Positions 23,341 through 31,418 of a stretch of DNA of 64,000 bases are shown here, piece by piece. The stretch is taken from positions 1 through 64,000 of the IMG/VR virus record IMGVR_UViG_3300019742_000002. One strand, written 5' to 3'. The notes under the pieces are model-generated. The model was not told the DNA's origin and did not search any database. It saw only the letters and a program-made list of their open reading frames with translations. A program made the translations under genes and the position numbers. Source of the stretch: a virus. The first letter of the stretch is position 1, and each line of letters begins with the position of its first letter.

Positions 23341-23859
23341 CTATTTAAATCTCTTAGCCAAATCATAATCTGTTTGGGTAATAATTTTAAATTTATCATA
23401 TAATATAGGTGAGGTTTGGCTTTTCTTTGTGTACATCTTATGAAAATTATTATGATGTTCTTCGCACAAACATACACCATTTGAGTCTTGATAAGCCAAT
23501 GTTGGATGGGTAGCTTTGTCCCATAAGTGGTGTGCAGTTAATTTTTCTTTAGTGTGACATATATCACATTTACCCACCTCTTTAACTCTCATAGCCCAAG
23601 CTTTGAGTTTGACTTGGTCGAACTTTTTTGTTTTTGGTTGAACTTCTATACCTTTTCTTTTAGGTTTTAGTTTATTTAACTCATATTTTAAGTTATTCTT
23701 GTCTATTCTTAAAATAGACAAATTTTCTTTCAACTTAGAATTATCAACTTCAAGAACTTTAATATTATCTTTCAATATATTATAATCCTCTAGTCGAGTA
23801 TAGCCAAGATAGTTTGCTAAACTATCAATAAGTTTTGTAAATGTTGTTTTAGTGTTCAT
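23341..23859 (-). CDS. HNH endonuclease with N-terminal coiled coil (172 aa)
   Basis: ATG at 23859 behind AAAGGAAATAAG. Residues about 25-65 form a coiled coil (NILKDNIKVLEVDNSKLKEN). The C-terminal half has the HNH fold with zinc knuckle: GKCDICHTKEKLTAHHLWDK, then NGVCLCEEHHNNFHKMY. The AHH pair and the final HNNFH supply the metal site. This arrangement is typical of phage free-standing homing or restriction-like nucleases. It is near the 130-bp repeats, which may mark recombination points. Its promoter is early-type. Confidence 0.75.
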   Translation of the reverse strand: MNTKTTFTKLIDSLANYLGYTRLEDYNILKDNIKVLEVDNSKLKENLSILRIDKNNLKYELNKLKPKRKGIEVQPKTKKFDQVKLKAWAMRVKEVGKCDICHTKEKLTAHHLWDKATHPTLAYQDSNGVCLCEEHHNNFHKMYTKKSQTSPILYDKFKIITQTDYDLAKRFK

Positions 23860-23915
23860 CTTATTTCCTTTATTTTAGTATGTCTAATTATACTAAAATA
23901 AATATAAATCTAAGC

Positions 23916-24086
23916 TTAAACTCTTTTATTTATTATTATATCTTTTCTATCTTTTACAAGCTCACGAGTTGCTTTTATAAAAGTTTCAGATAACTCACTT
24001 ATAAATTGATTAGTATATGGTAAATTATTTTTTATAAGAAATGGAATTATATAAGGTTTAATCTCTTCAATTTGTTTTGTATTTAT
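23916..24086 (-). CDS. Small hypothetical protein with apparent AUA start (56 aa)
   Basis: An uninterrupted frame of 56 codons to TAA at 23916 has no ATG, GTG or TTG at its start, but an ATA at 24086 lies 8 bases after AAGGAG. The ATA overlaps the TAA stop of 24083-24295, so it would be reached by coupled re-initiation. The product after the start codon reads NTKQIEEIKPYIIPFLIKNN and has a charged C-terminus; it looks like a genuine soluble protein. A second AUA-start candidate is at 35951. Start codon inferred. Confidence 0.5.
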   Translation of the reverse strand: MNTKQIEEIKPYIIPFLIKNNLPYTNQFISELSETFIKATRELVKDRKDIIINKRV

Positions 24087-24295
24087 TTTATTTTCTCCTT
24101 ATCTAATATAAAATCATAAGCGTTACATAAAGCTTCATAATAAATATTACCATAAAATTTATCAAGATTATACACATTTCTTTTTGATATATCTTTATAT
24201 AGTGATATAGAAAACCTATTAGTGTGTTTATCTATATTGTTTGTATAACCTAAACATAAACTGTTAATTTTACCTAACATACCATCTATCTTCAT
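24083..24295 (-). CDS. Hypothetical protein (70 aa)
   Basis: ATG at 24295 behind AAAGGAATTAAAAAA. Small alpha/beta protein (MKIDGMLGKINSLCLGYTNN, then DISKRNVYNLDKFYGNIYYE). Second gene of the operon that starts with the zinc protein 24309-24620. Unknown function. Confidence 0.6.
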   Translation of the reverse strand: MKIDGMLGKINSLCLGYTNNIDKHTNRFSISLYKDISKRNVYNLDKFYGNIYYEALCNAYDFILDKEKIK

Positions 24296-24308
24296 TTTTT
24301 TAATTCCT

Positions 24309-24620
24309 TTATTTATACCCTACAATCCCTATTATTGCCCTCTTTTTGTTTCTTGTATAACCTTTACCACCACAAGTTCTACAAGTACATTTTTTCCAAG
24401 TCATTGAATCAAATTGACCACTATCAGGTAATCCTTTAGGATAAACATCAATAAATTCCGATACCTCACCTGTTCCTTCACATTCAGGACAAATAAAATT
24501 TAAACCATTTGATTTACCTAATTCTCTATTTTTATATAAGTCATAACAAGAATTATGTAATATAATACCCTTATAAACCTTACCGTCGTCTACTTGTTCT
24601 TTACAATATTCACATTTCAT
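24309..24620 (-). CDS. Zinc-finger protein with DnaJ-like CxxCxGxG repeats (103 aa)
   Basis: ATG at 24620 behind AAAGGAATAAA. Residues 3-27 have CEYCKEQ with HNSCYD, a treble-clef-like metal site. The C-terminal part has FICPECEGTGEVS and CTCRTCGGKGYTRN, the CxxCxGxG type seen in the DnaJ zinc domain. Such small proteins occur in many phages, role unknown; binding to protein or nucleic acid is plausible. Promoter TTTAAGTTTA/TATAAT-like lies at 24671-24646. Confidence 0.65.
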   Translation of the reverse strand: MKCEYCKEQVDDGKVYKGIILHNSCYDLYKNRELGKSNGLNFICPECEGTGEVSEFIDVYPKGLPDSGQFDSMTWKKCTCRTCGGKGYTRNKKRAIIGIVGYK

Positions 24621-24680
24621 TTTATTCCTTTGTTTTTATATAGTGTAATTATACCCAATTAAACTTAAAGTAACTTAAAA

Positions 24681-24809
24681 CCATCTACAATTAAAATATA
24701 ATAAAAACTTATAATAATCAAAATTTGTAAATAAAAACTCTTATAATAAAGAAAAGAATAAAAAATTTTAAAAGTTATAAATTAATATATTCAATCGTAG
24801 ATACTTTTT
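24681..24809 (+). repeat. Dispersed about 130-bp repeat, copy C
   Basis: Starts CCATCTACAATTAAAATATA and ends AATCGTAGATACTTTTTA, with both TTATAATAA boxes. Directly followed by a degenerate late promoter and gene start, as copy D is followed by an intact one. Confidence 0.75.
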
Positions 24810-24875
24810 ACAAATATCAATAAAAAAGGAGTTCAAATGTTTTGACTTTAGATAAGAGTTTGTGAACTAGACTAT
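24810..24875 (+). pseudogene. Relic of the promoter and start of a 30432-like gene
   Basis: CAAATATCAATAAAAAAGGAG and an ATG at 24838 align base for base with 30407-30432, where TAAATATC is the late box, but the box is mutated and the frame stops at the third codon (ATG TTT TGA). The next about 30 bases still resemble the start of 30432-31418 with indels. Together with copy C this is a decayed duplicate of the 30263-30470 segment. The rest of the gap to 24912 shows nothing. Confidence 0.5.
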
Positions 24876-24911
24876 AAGGGAAGCACTTTGCTAGTAAACT
24901 TAAGGTAGATT

Positions 24912-25196
24912 TTATAATTCTTTAATTTCTATTTTTAAATAAAAACCTCTTTTAACTAATAATCTATGATAAACCATTTTATCTATATAAAATATAGAAC
25001 CTTTTGTTAATCCCATAGGTAACTTATTATCTAATTGTAAATAACAATTATTACTCTCTAAAACCTTTATATGTCTATCTCTTTTATCCCTATGCCACAC
25101 CAATTCTTTAGTATCATTTATATATTCCTCTTTAAACTCTCTTACAAATAAATCTTTATCTATATATGTTTCTACATAAGGTTTACCAAAACGCAT
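24912..25196 (-). CDS. Cupin-fold protein (94 aa)
   Basis: ATG at 25196, 14 bases inside the end of 25183-25722. The pattern ELVWHRDKRDRHIKVLESNN, LQLDNKLPMGLTKGSIFYI and VYHRLLV is that of a small one-domain cupin common in T4-like phages, with His residues that could hold a metal. The substrate is unknown; several phages carry it near head genes. It is co-expressed with the FGD-domain gene upstream. Confidence 0.6.
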   Translation of the reverse strand: MRFGKPYVETYIDKDLFVREFKEEYINDTKELVWHRDKRDRHIKVLESNNCYLQLDNKLPMGLTKGSIFYIDKMVYHRLLVKRGFYLKIEIKEL

Positions 25197-25722
25197 CTTT
25201 ACTTCCTGAATAATCTAGTCCTAATTGTTTAGCATATCTAGGAAGTCTACAACTCCAATAACCTGCTGTAGTTTTGTCCGTTTTATCCTTACAATTATGT
25301 CTACTAGCAAAATTCTTTCGTGCTTTTTCATTATCTATCTTAACTTTTAATCCTGAAGTATCTCCGAATTGAACTTTAATAATATTACCTTTATTATTTT
25401 TGGTGTATACATAAAATTTCTTAGCTCCACCTCTTTTAGGAGAATTTAATTCTTTTTCTTCTAGTAAAGGATAGTCTAATAATACTTTTGTGTCATATAC
25501 TATTGCACTATTACCTATATCAGTATTTAATACTTCCATTTCAAAAATATCTAATTCGTAATCTAATTTATTTTCTCTTATATAGTTATAATATCTCTCA
25601 AACATATAACTATTAGGTCTGTATAAACATTTTAATATATTATTTGTGTCGATACTTTTTAATATCTCTTTAGTTTCTTCCTCATACAAAAACTCACTCA
25701 TACTAATAAATCTATTTTTCAT
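25183..25722 (-). CDS. Phage protein with FGD/RHNC/YWSCRLPRYAK domain (179 aa)
   Basis: ATG at 25722 behind AAAGGAGAAATAA. The N-terminal about 100 residues are helical and acidic. The C-terminal 80 carry a domain frequent in phage head-region proteins: GNIIKVQFGDTSGLKVKID, NFASRHNCKDKTDKTTAGYW and SCRLPRYAKQLGL. Its function has not been established to my knowledge; in other phages it sits near prohead genes. The N-terminus MSEFLYEEE resembles the packaging-like peptides. The paired cupin gene overlaps its 3' end. Confidence 0.55.
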   Translation of the reverse strand: MKNRFISMSEFLYEEETKEILKSIDTNNILKCLYRPNSYMFERYYNYIRENKLDYELDIFEMEVLNTDIGNSAIVYDTKVLLDYPLLEEKELNSPKRGGAKKFYVYTKNNKGNIIKVQFGDTSGLKVKIDNEKARKNFASRHNCKDKTDKTTAGYWSCRLPRYAKQLGLDYSGSKDAFW

Positions 25723-25763
25723 TTATTTCTCCTTTAATTGTTTTTGGTATACCCAAATAAAAC

Positions 25764-26438
25764 TTAAATAAAACTATAACTCTTCAAAGGAAATCTCTTA
25801 CCATTTTGATAATATTCTAATTCATAGGTTTTATTCATAAGTTTTTCTCTAACAAGCACTTTATAATTTAAATCATATTCTATATAGCCTTTGTTTTTAG
25901 GTATATTCCCATCGTATTCTAATAAAATTTTAGAACTAGATATAAAACCTTTTATATATTTATTGGTACATATAAAAATATTATATCCTTTATTTTCAGC
26001 TTTACCCCATCTATATATTATAGAATTACCTAATTTTTCGGATAGTTCTTTAAGTTCTGAATGGTCTTGTGCTTTAAATATACATAGATATTCATTTGAA
26101 TTTATATTAACTATATCTTTAGGGAGTATATAGTTCCAATAACTAACATCTTGACCACCTCTTCTTTGTAGTATATAAGCTTCATTTGGGTATCTAGGTT
26201 TTACTACAGAAATAAGCCAAGACTTTTGAGAACTAGAGGCTATATCATAATTAATAAATTTAGGGAGGTCTTTTTCTTGAATATAAAGGTATCTATTGTG
26301 AGGAGGTTTTAGGTAAATAAATTCTTCATATACAACTCCATTATTTCTCGCAGCAGTTAAGAAAGTATTATATTCTTGAACACTATAATATGGGTCAAGT
26401 GTTATGTATAGATATTTTGATTCATTTATGGGGTTCAT
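25764..26438 (-). CDS. Hypothetical late protein (224 aa)
   Basis: The start is set at ATG 26438. The longer frame from 26483 would run through the late promoter TATAAATA (26465-26458). Ribosome site AAAAGAGAGAATAAA. The protein is beta-rich with many Tyr and Asn (YLYITLDPYYSVQEYNTFLT, KAENKGYNIFICTNKYIKG). Late expression from the minus strand in an early region suggests a virion or lysis-stage role. No family recognised. Confidence 0.6.
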   Translation of the reverse strand: MNPINESKYLYITLDPYYSVQEYNTFLTAARNNGVVYEEFIYLKPPHNRYLYIQEKDLPKFINYDIASSSQKSWLISVVKPRYPNEAYILQRRGGQDVSYWNYILPKDIVNINSNEYLCIFKAQDHSELKELSEKLGNSIIYRWGKAENKGYNIFICTNKYIKGFISSSKILLEYDGNIPKNKGYIEYDLNYKVLVREKLMNKTYELEYYQNGKRFPLKSYSFI

Positions 26439-26457
26439 TTTATTCTCTCTTTTGGAA

Positions 26458-26465
26458 TATTTATA
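26458..26465 (-). promoter_or_regulatory. Late promoter (TATAAATA) of 25764-26438
   Basis: Minus-strand TATAAATA followed by TTCCAAAAGAGAG, 20 bases before the chosen start. Confidence 0.6.
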
Positions 26466-26484
26466 AAAGAGAGAACAAAACATT

Positions 26485-26775
26485 CTAACTATCTTTATAT
26501 TTTATTTTATGAAATATTTCATCCAAATATATAATGATGTCTTTATAAAACATATCTTCACAATAATATATCCCCTCATAAGACAAAGAAAGAAACGAAA
26601 GATGACCAGCAACTATTGTATACACATCATTTCTTTGATTATAAGTATATGTTTTATCATAACCCAATTTTGATATATAGGTCTCTATTAACTCATATAT
26701 TTTAATGTCTATTTTTATTCCTGATACAATAACTCTAGGTGCGTACTCGGGAAGTGGTCTTTTTATTATTTCCAT
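26485..26775 (-). CDS. Hypothetical protein (96 aa)
   Basis: ATG at 26775 behind AAAGGATGTAAT. Alpha/beta protein (VIVSGIKIDIKIYELIETYI, YTIVAGHLSFLSLSYEGIYY). Followed by the late gene 25764 after 2 bases of the ORF end. No family recognised. Confidence 0.6.
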   Translation of the reverse strand: MEIIKRPLPEYAPRVIVSGIKIDIKIYELIETYISKLGYDKTYTYNQRNDVYTIVAGHLSFLSLSYEGIYYCEDMFYKDIIIYLDEIFHKIKYKDS

Positions 26776-26811
26776 ATTACATCCTTTTATTTTTAATTAT
26801 ATATAATCAAT

Positions 26812-27129
26812 CTAGTTACTATTGGCAAAATATCTACTATTCCTATCAAATAAATCATCAACCTCAATATCTTCAATAACATATAAAGTAGAATCTATTA
26901 CACATCTCCAATTACTACTAGAGAATGTTTTTGAAATACCATCTTTTGTAGTTACTATTGCTTTGAATTCTACATTTGTATCTAATGGTTCAAGAGTAAC
27001 TTTAATATTATATCCTTGTTTCTTAATCCATTGTAAGCACTTAATTGATAACTGCGTTTGTGACATCTTTTGAATGTTGTCAGTATCTTTTAATACATTA
27101 TCTATAATTTTTTGCTTCTCTGATTTCAT
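26812..27129 (-). CDS. Hypothetical protein (105 aa)
   Basis: ATG at 27129 behind AAAGGATAAAAG. N-terminal helix (SEKQKIIDNVLKDTDNIQKM), then a beta-like centre LEPLDTNVEFKAIVTTKDG. Probably a small globular protein. First gene after the promoter at 27181-27159. No family recognised. Confidence 0.6.
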   Translation of the reverse strand: MKSEKQKIIDNVLKDTDNIQKMSQTQLSIKCLQWIKKQGYNIKVTLEPLDTNVEFKAIVTTKDGISKTFSSSNWRCVIDSTLYVIEDIEVDDLFDRNSRYFANSN

Positions 27130-27158
27130 CTTTTATCCTTTAGTTGTTTAGATAATGT

Positions 27159-27205
27159 ATTATAAACTAAATAAACTTAAACTATTATTAAAATCTTTAT
27201 AAATA
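27159..27205. promoter_or_regulatory. Divergent early (-) and late (+) promoter pair
   Basis: Minus strand TTTAAGTTTA (27181-27172) and TATAAT (27164-27159). Plus strand TATAAATA at 27198-27205 for gene 27225. Confidence 0.65.
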
Positions 27206-27224
27206 ATCTTAAAAGGATAAACAA

Positions 27225-27758
27225 ATGGCTTTTAAAATGACGGACGAACAAAAAGAATCCCATGTAATGATGAAAGGTCTCATAGATAAAAAACCAAGAA
27301 AACTTAAAGCTTCTGATTTTAAACCGGGTTCATTAATTCTATTTTCCTATAATGCTAAATATAAGAAAAATCCTTATGATAAAACTCCTTTATGCTTTGT
27401 TATATCAACCGAGGGTAGAAAATATCTATATGGTATTAATTTCTCATGGATACCACCAGCTTTAAGAAAAGGTATTATGGATATGATATTAAAGAAAAAT
27501 AAAAAGAATATTGAAAAGGGTTTAGACTTAGAAATACCTAAACTACTCCTTATGAAAATAGCTAGAATGGGTTTACCTGCTTTTAGGCGTTATTTAAAAA
27601 ACCGTGTGAGTCCATCTGGAATAATTATTGGTTATGAGAACTACGCGAAAGTTATTCACCTAAGAGGTGAACATTTTACAGGAATATCTTCCGAACAAGC
27701 TTGGAATATAGCTGTAGCCAAGATTAAAAAAAATAAGAAAAAAGTGGCTAGAAAATAG
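27225..27758 (+). CDS. Conserved phage protein, probable late or virion role (177 aa)
   Basis: ATG at 27225 behind AAAAGGATAAACA and the late promoter. Basic protein with a beta segment FKPGSLILFSYNAKYKKNPY and KTPLCFVISTEGRKYLYGIN, then a helix-rich part with SWIPPALRKGIMDMI and a Lys-rich tail. I have the impression that the F.PG.L..F.Y.AK....YDK.PL motif recurs in T4-like and marine phages, without a firm function. Isolated late gene amid early ones; possibly a DNA-end or head-completion protein, which is speculation. Confidence 0.55.
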   Translation: MAFKMTDEQKESHVMMKGLIDKKPRKLKASDFKPGSLILFSYNAKYKKNPYDKTPLCFVISTEGRKYLYGINFSWIPPALRKGIMDMILKKNKKNIEKGLDLEIPKLLLMKIARMGLPAFRRYLKNRVSPSGIIIGYENYAKVIHLRGEHFTGISSEQAWNIAVAKIKKNKKKVARK

Positions 27759-27764
27759 TCACAT

Positions 27765-28535
27765 CTAACTTTCCTCAATCCTTTTTTTAGCTATATTATA
27801 AGCTACTTGATTTTGGTCACAATATATACCTCTACGACCTAACTTTTTAGCTACTGCTATAGTTGTTCCACTACCACCAAAGAAATCAGCTACTATTGAG
27901 TTTTCATTTGATGATGCTTTTATGATTCGTTCAAGTAATTTTGATGGTTTTTGGGTACTATAAATATAATCCTCACTATCTTTAGTTTTTAAGTATCCAC
28001 TTCCATCTGCTATAGATTTTATATTCCAATAATCTTTTATTCTACTTCCATTATCGCTATTTTTTAATAAATTAATTATTGGAATGTTTGTCTTTCTGTA
28101 AACATATATATCATCGTGTTTTGTAGCAAACGGTTTTTGTTTTGAACTACCACCCGCACCATAGCACCAAACTATATTATTTAAAAAATTATCTTTACCA
28201 AATATCTCATCTAAGAGTATTTTTATATAGTGTCCTACATGCCAATCAATGTGAACATATATCGAACCTTTATCACTAAGTAGCTCTCTCATCTTTACTA
28301 ATCTAGGATAGATAAAACTTAAAAACTTTAAATCATTTTCATTTAGTATCTTATCAAACATTCCATAAACTAATGGTTCGTAATAGTTAGTTTTCTTCCA
28401 AGCTATCATATTAAACTTCTCATCTTGTTTTATCCCAAAAGGAGGGTCTATGTATATTAAGTCTATAGAATTTTCATCTAACTTATCCATTATTTCTAAG
28501 CAATCACCAATATACATATCTATTTTATTATCCAT
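27765..28535 (-). CDS. DNA methyltransferase, beta-class (N6-adenine or N4-cytosine)
   Basis: 256 aa. Catalytic motif IV IDPPFG at residues 29-34, then further on the cofactor motif VADFFGGSGTTIAVAKKLGR; this order is the beta class, like type III modification enzymes. ATG at 28535 behind AAAAGGAATTTAA. No restriction partner nearby, so it is an orphan that probably masks phage DNA from host restriction or marks it. Ends 6 bases from the convergent late gene 27225. Base modified and target not readable from sequence. Confidence 0.8.
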   Translation of the reverse strand: MDNKIDMYIGDCLEIMDKLDENSIDLIYIDPPFGIKQDEKFNMIAWKKTNYYEPLVYGMFDKILNENDLKFLSFIYPRLVKMRELLSDKGSIYVHIDWHVGHYIKILLDEIFGKDNFLNNIVWCYGAGGSSKQKPFATKHDDIYVYRKTNIPIINLLKNSDNGSRIKDYWNIKSIADGSGYLKTKDSEDYIYSTQKPSKLLERIIKASSNENSIVADFFGGSGTTIAVAKKLGRRGIYCDQNQVAYNIAKKRIEES

Positions 28536-28556
28536 TTAAATTCCTTTTATTTTTTA

Positions 28557-28742
28557 CTAACAAGTTATACCACCTATATAGACTTTCTTTTCATATTTTT
28601 CTAAATTACATTCTAAAGTTTCTAAAGTAGCTTCATCACTATAGTTATATTTAAAAGATATATTATCAAATCCTTCATCTTTGAAATGGTTTCTTAAAAT
28701 CTCTTCTAAGTCATCTAGGGTTAGTTCAACTTTCAATTGCAT
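28557..28742 (-). CDS. Hypothetical protein (61 aa)
   Basis: ATG at 28742 overlaps the last codons of 28736-28885 by 7 bases. N-terminal MQLKVELTLDDLEEILRNHF, a strand-helix start seen in small phage modulators, then a beta end with CNLEKYEKKVYIGG. Part of the operon 27765-29761. Unknown. Confidence 0.6.
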   Translation of the reverse strand: MQLKVELTLDDLEEILRNHFKDEGFDNISFKYNYSDEATLETLECNLEKYEKKVYIGGITC

Positions 28743-28885
28743 TTATGTTCCTTTAGTAGTTTAATAATTATCTTTTGGTTATTAATGATAATATTATGAT
28801 TATTACCTATGTGTTGATTAGTTATAACCCAAAGTAAAAAAACCTCTAAAATTATAATTGCTGTTGGAATTACTAAATCTTTCAT
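28736..28885 (-). CDS. Small membrane protein (49 aa)
   Basis: ATG at 28885 overlaps the stop of 28882-29193 (ATGA). Residues 4-23 form one strong transmembrane helix (LVIPTAIIILEVFLLWVI), followed by a polar Asn/Lys-rich tail. Missed by length cut-offs but tightly coupled on both sides. A membrane role such as superinfection exclusion is possible but not shown. Confidence 0.55.
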
Positions 28886-29193
28886 ACTATATTCTCATAA
28901 TTAAAATTATCTACAAATTGGTATTCTTTTTCCATAAAAATCCTACCTATCATCATTTCTAAACTTTGTTCGTCTATATACATATCGTTCTCCAAGGCAA
29001 ACTCCATTAAATCATTAGGCTTTGGACAATTATCAATCCATCCATAAAAATCTTCTAATTCATAGACATTGTTATTAATATCTACCACAAATAAACTATA
29101 CCATTTATTTGTATTTTCAACAGTAATAACTGGTTTTTTATATTCCTCACCACAATATATTAGATTAATATTTCTTGTTGATTTATATATCAT
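28882..29193 (-). CDS. Hypothetical protein (103 aa)
   Basis: ATG at 29193 behind GGAGGTTTAAA, 1 base after the stop of 29195-29761. Beta-rich first half (INLIYCGEEYKKPVITVENT, YSLFVVDINNNVYELEDFYG), helical end. No family recognised. Confidence 0.6.
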   Translation of the reverse strand: MIYKSTRNINLIYCGEEYKKPVITVENTNKWYSLFVVDINNNVYELEDFYGWIDNCPKPNDLMEFALENDMYIDEQSLEMMIGRIFMEKEYQFVDNFNYENIV

Positions 29194-29194
29194 T

Positions 29195-29761
29195 TTAAAC
29201 CTCCTTCAATTCTGCATGAAATTTAGCATATTTTCCTGATATTTCTAATATCTTTGGTTTAACACCTTCAATTTTCCAATCACCATCTTTATACTCAATT
29301 TTAGATAACTCGTTTAAAGACATATAAAGGGTGATTATACCGTGTTTAGCTTTGTATTTATAGTTAGAGCTATATTCAATAGTTTCGTCCTTATATGCTA
29401 ATTTATACCCATCTACATATAGACTTTTTTCTGAACCCATACCATAACCATCATCAAGATAGTCTAAAATTCTATGGGCTTTTTCTTTAAGTAGCTTGAA
29501 TCTTTTAAAAGAGATTCTCTTTTTAGTTTTGGTTTTTAGATTTAAATATTGTTTTTGGAGTATCTCATTAGCTTTCTTAATCTCATCTTCAACTCTATAT
29601 AATCTAAACTTTTCATAAAGTTTAGCTCTATTTCTACTTGTTGAGAAAGTATCTAATAACTTTTTGTCATCATAGTTACCTGTATATTTAGCTAATAATC
29701 TAGCCTTTTGTGGAATTGTTTTACTCTTTTCTGTTTGTTTTTTGAGTGTTTGTAAGTTCAT
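29195..29761 (-). CDS. Hypothetical basic protein (188 aa)
   Basis: ATG at 29761 behind AAAAGGATAAAAA. The first 110 residues are Lys/Arg-rich helices (KKQTEKSKTIPQKARLLAKY, KTKKRISFKRFKLLKEKAHR). The remainder is beta-like (YGMGSEKSLYVDGYKLAYKD). The charge suggests nucleic-acid contact. First gene of the operon running down to the methyltransferase. Confidence 0.6.
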   Translation of the reverse strand: MNLQTLKKQTEKSKTIPQKARLLAKYTGNYDDKKLLDTFSTSRNRAKLYEKFRLYRVEDEIKKANEILQKQYLNLKTKTKKRISFKRFKLLKEKAHRILDYLDDGYGMGSEKSLYVDGYKLAYKDETIEYSSNYKYKAKHGIITLYMSLNELSKIEYKDGDWKIEGVKPKILEISGKYAKFHAELKEV

Positions 29762-29805
29762 TTTTTATCCTTTTGTTTTTAATATAATATATTAAACTAA
29801 CTTAA

Positions 29806-30003
29806 TTATAGCTTAAAACTCATATATCTTTTTGAATTCATCTTAACTATATAGTCTACATATCCCTTAATATCTTTAACCCAATGATATATCATATTAG
29901 TATTACTTATTTGATATTTTAGAAGATTAAGATTATATGAATGAAAATCAACAATATAACCGTTATACTCTAGTATTCTCTTAGAGTTGAATTGTCCATA
30001 TTT
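29806..30003 (-). other. Open frame without a recognisable start (about 65 codons)
   Basis: Directly after the lipoprotein gene 30004-30198 a frame runs to TAA at 29806 and reads as sensible protein (GQFNSKRILEYNGYIVDFHS, HWVKDIKGYVDYIVKMNSKR). No ATG, GTG or TTG and no ribosome site stand at its beginning. It could start at a non-standard codon such as ATT, as two other genes here seem to do, or be the C-terminal remnant of a lost gene. Its end overlaps the TATAAT of the next operon. Confidence 0.3.
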
Positions 30004-30198
30004 TTATTTACAATTTTGTGGTTTAAGTGTTTTGGGATTTATCCAAACACTTAATTTCTTAGTACTGTTTAGATAATATATATTATCCACACAAATCTTA
30101 TTAAATGTACTAAATCCTGAGTTTCCTTTGGTAGTATAACTATCATCACATCCATTGATTGTCATTAATATTGCCAATATAACTAATACTCTTTTCAT
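30004..30198 (-). CDS. Putative phage lipoprotein (64 aa)
   Basis: ATG at 30198 behind AAAGGATAAAAG. The N-terminus MKRVLVILAILMTINGCDDS is a lipoprotein signal peptide with lipobox INGC; Cys 17 would be lipid-modified and the mature part about 48 residues, periplasmic. Small phage lipoproteins can block superinfection or, as spanins, help lysis. No holin or endolysin was found beside it and the promoter looks early, so exclusion is the likelier guess. Confidence 0.6.
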   Translation of the reverse strand: MKRVLVILAILMTINGCDDSYTTKGNSGFSTFNKICVDNIYYLNSTKKLSVWINPKTLKPQNCK

Positions 30199-30262
30199 CT
30201 TTTATCCTTTATTTTGTTTAGATAATATATTATATAATAAGTAAACTTAAACCAAGATAAAA

Positions 30263-30405
30263 CCATCTAAGATTAAAAAATTATTTATAGTATATAATAA
30301 AAACTTATAATAATCAAAATTTGTAAATAAAAACTCTTATAATAAAGAAAAGAATAATAAATTTTAAAAAATATAAATTATTATATTCAATCGTAGATAC
30401 TTTTT
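30263..30405 (+). repeat. Dispersed about 130-bp repeat, copy D
   Basis: Starts ACCATCTAAGATTAAAAAA, has both TTATAATAA boxes, and ends TTCAATCGTAGATACTTTTT, running into the late promoter of gene 30432. Some 10 bp longer on the left than copy C because of an extra A/T stretch. Confidence 0.75.
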
Positions 30406-30412
30406 ATAAATA
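30405..30412 (+). promoter_or_regulatory. Late promoter (TATAAATA) of 30432-31418
   Basis: TATAAATA begins in the last base of repeat copy D; AAAAAGGAG precedes the ATG. Confidence 0.65.
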
Positions 30413-30431
30413 TCAATAAAAAGGAGTTTAA

Positions 30432-31418
30432 ATGTTAGATTTTAGAGAGGAATTTAAAAACCTACAATTTAATGAAGCTATTATGTTGGAGTTAGAAGAT
30501 ATTGAGTTAGTTGAGCGTATTTTACCTTCACAAGCTATTTCATCAGCCTCAAAGAAAGATGTTAGAAAGATGTCAAGAGCTAACTTACAAAAAATCGTAG
30601 ATAAATTTACGGAGTTTGTGGCTATAGAATATCAAAAACATCCCAAAAAACAAAAATATCTAGGTAGAATGAGATTTATTACGGATACAGGAAAGATTGT
30701 AGAGTATCCTATTAAATCACTTACAAAAGATTCTTATGACAAGATTATAAAAAATAAAGAAGAGGGTAGAGGTAGAGATACATCTACGGATAAAGCTAAT
30801 AATAAATTAAGAGTTGAGGTTGGATATGGTGAATGGATTACTATAAATCTTGATAATGTATTGGGATTGATTTTTAAAGGGAAAGTATTTAGTTTAGAGG
30901 ATATATCTAGGCAAGATTTAGATAATGAAACACAAGAATCAACTATTATGAGATTTGTTAATAATCAAGCTAGAACAAAAACAAAAATAATTAATAATCT
31001 TATACCAATTCTAAAAGAGTTCAATTTTTCTAAAATACCTGATGAAGCTGACGAAGAAAAGGAAAAAAGAAAAGCTTTAAAAAGTATTAGGTCTATGAGT
31101 ACAGTTACTAAGTATATTGCTCAATCAAAAAGAGAAAAGGCTATGGATGACACCAAAGATAGCTATAGTGTTACTGTTAAAGGATACAATCCAAAAGATG
31201 ATTTGTTGCAAGTTGAGGTTAAGATAAATCTTCAAGAAGTTCTAAGTAATTTTGGTTATGATAATTTGACTTTAGGGAAAGTTCCTGAAGGTTTTTCAAA
31301 GAGTGATTGGAAAGAAAAAGTACAAAGTATAAAAGATGAGATTAGTGAGGTATTTGTAGCTAATGGGTTTAACTGTAAAGTAGGTAGAGCTTGGATTAAT
31401 TGTATAGTAGAGGGTTAA
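30432..31418 (+). CDS. Hypothetical late protein (328 aa)
   Basis: ATG at 30432 behind AAAAAGGAG and a late promoter. The N-terminus LDFREEFKNLQFNEAIMLE resembles the packaging-like peptides of this phage, with a possible FNE cleavage site. The middle is basic and helical with SASKKDVRKMSRANLQKIVD, the C-terminus alpha/beta (YSVTVKGYNPKDDLLQVEVK). Probably a virion or head-internal protein; I recognise no family. A decayed copy of its start lies at 24838. Confidence 0.6.
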   Translation: MLDFREEFKNLQFNEAIMLELEDIELVERILPSQAISSASKKDVRKMSRANLQKIVDKFTEFVAIEYQKHPKKQKYLGRMRFITDTGKIVEYPIKSLTKDSYDKIIKNKEEGRGRDTSTDKANNKLRVEVGYGEWITINLDNVLGLIFKGKVFSLEDISRQDLDNETQESTIMRFVNNQARTKTKIINNLIPILKEFNFSKIPDEADEEKEKRKALKSIRSMSTVTKYIAQSKREKAMDDTKDSYSVTVKGYNPKDDLLQVEVKINLQEVLSNFGYDNLTLGKVPEGFSKSDWKEKVQSIKDEISEVFVANGFNCKVGRAWINCIVEG

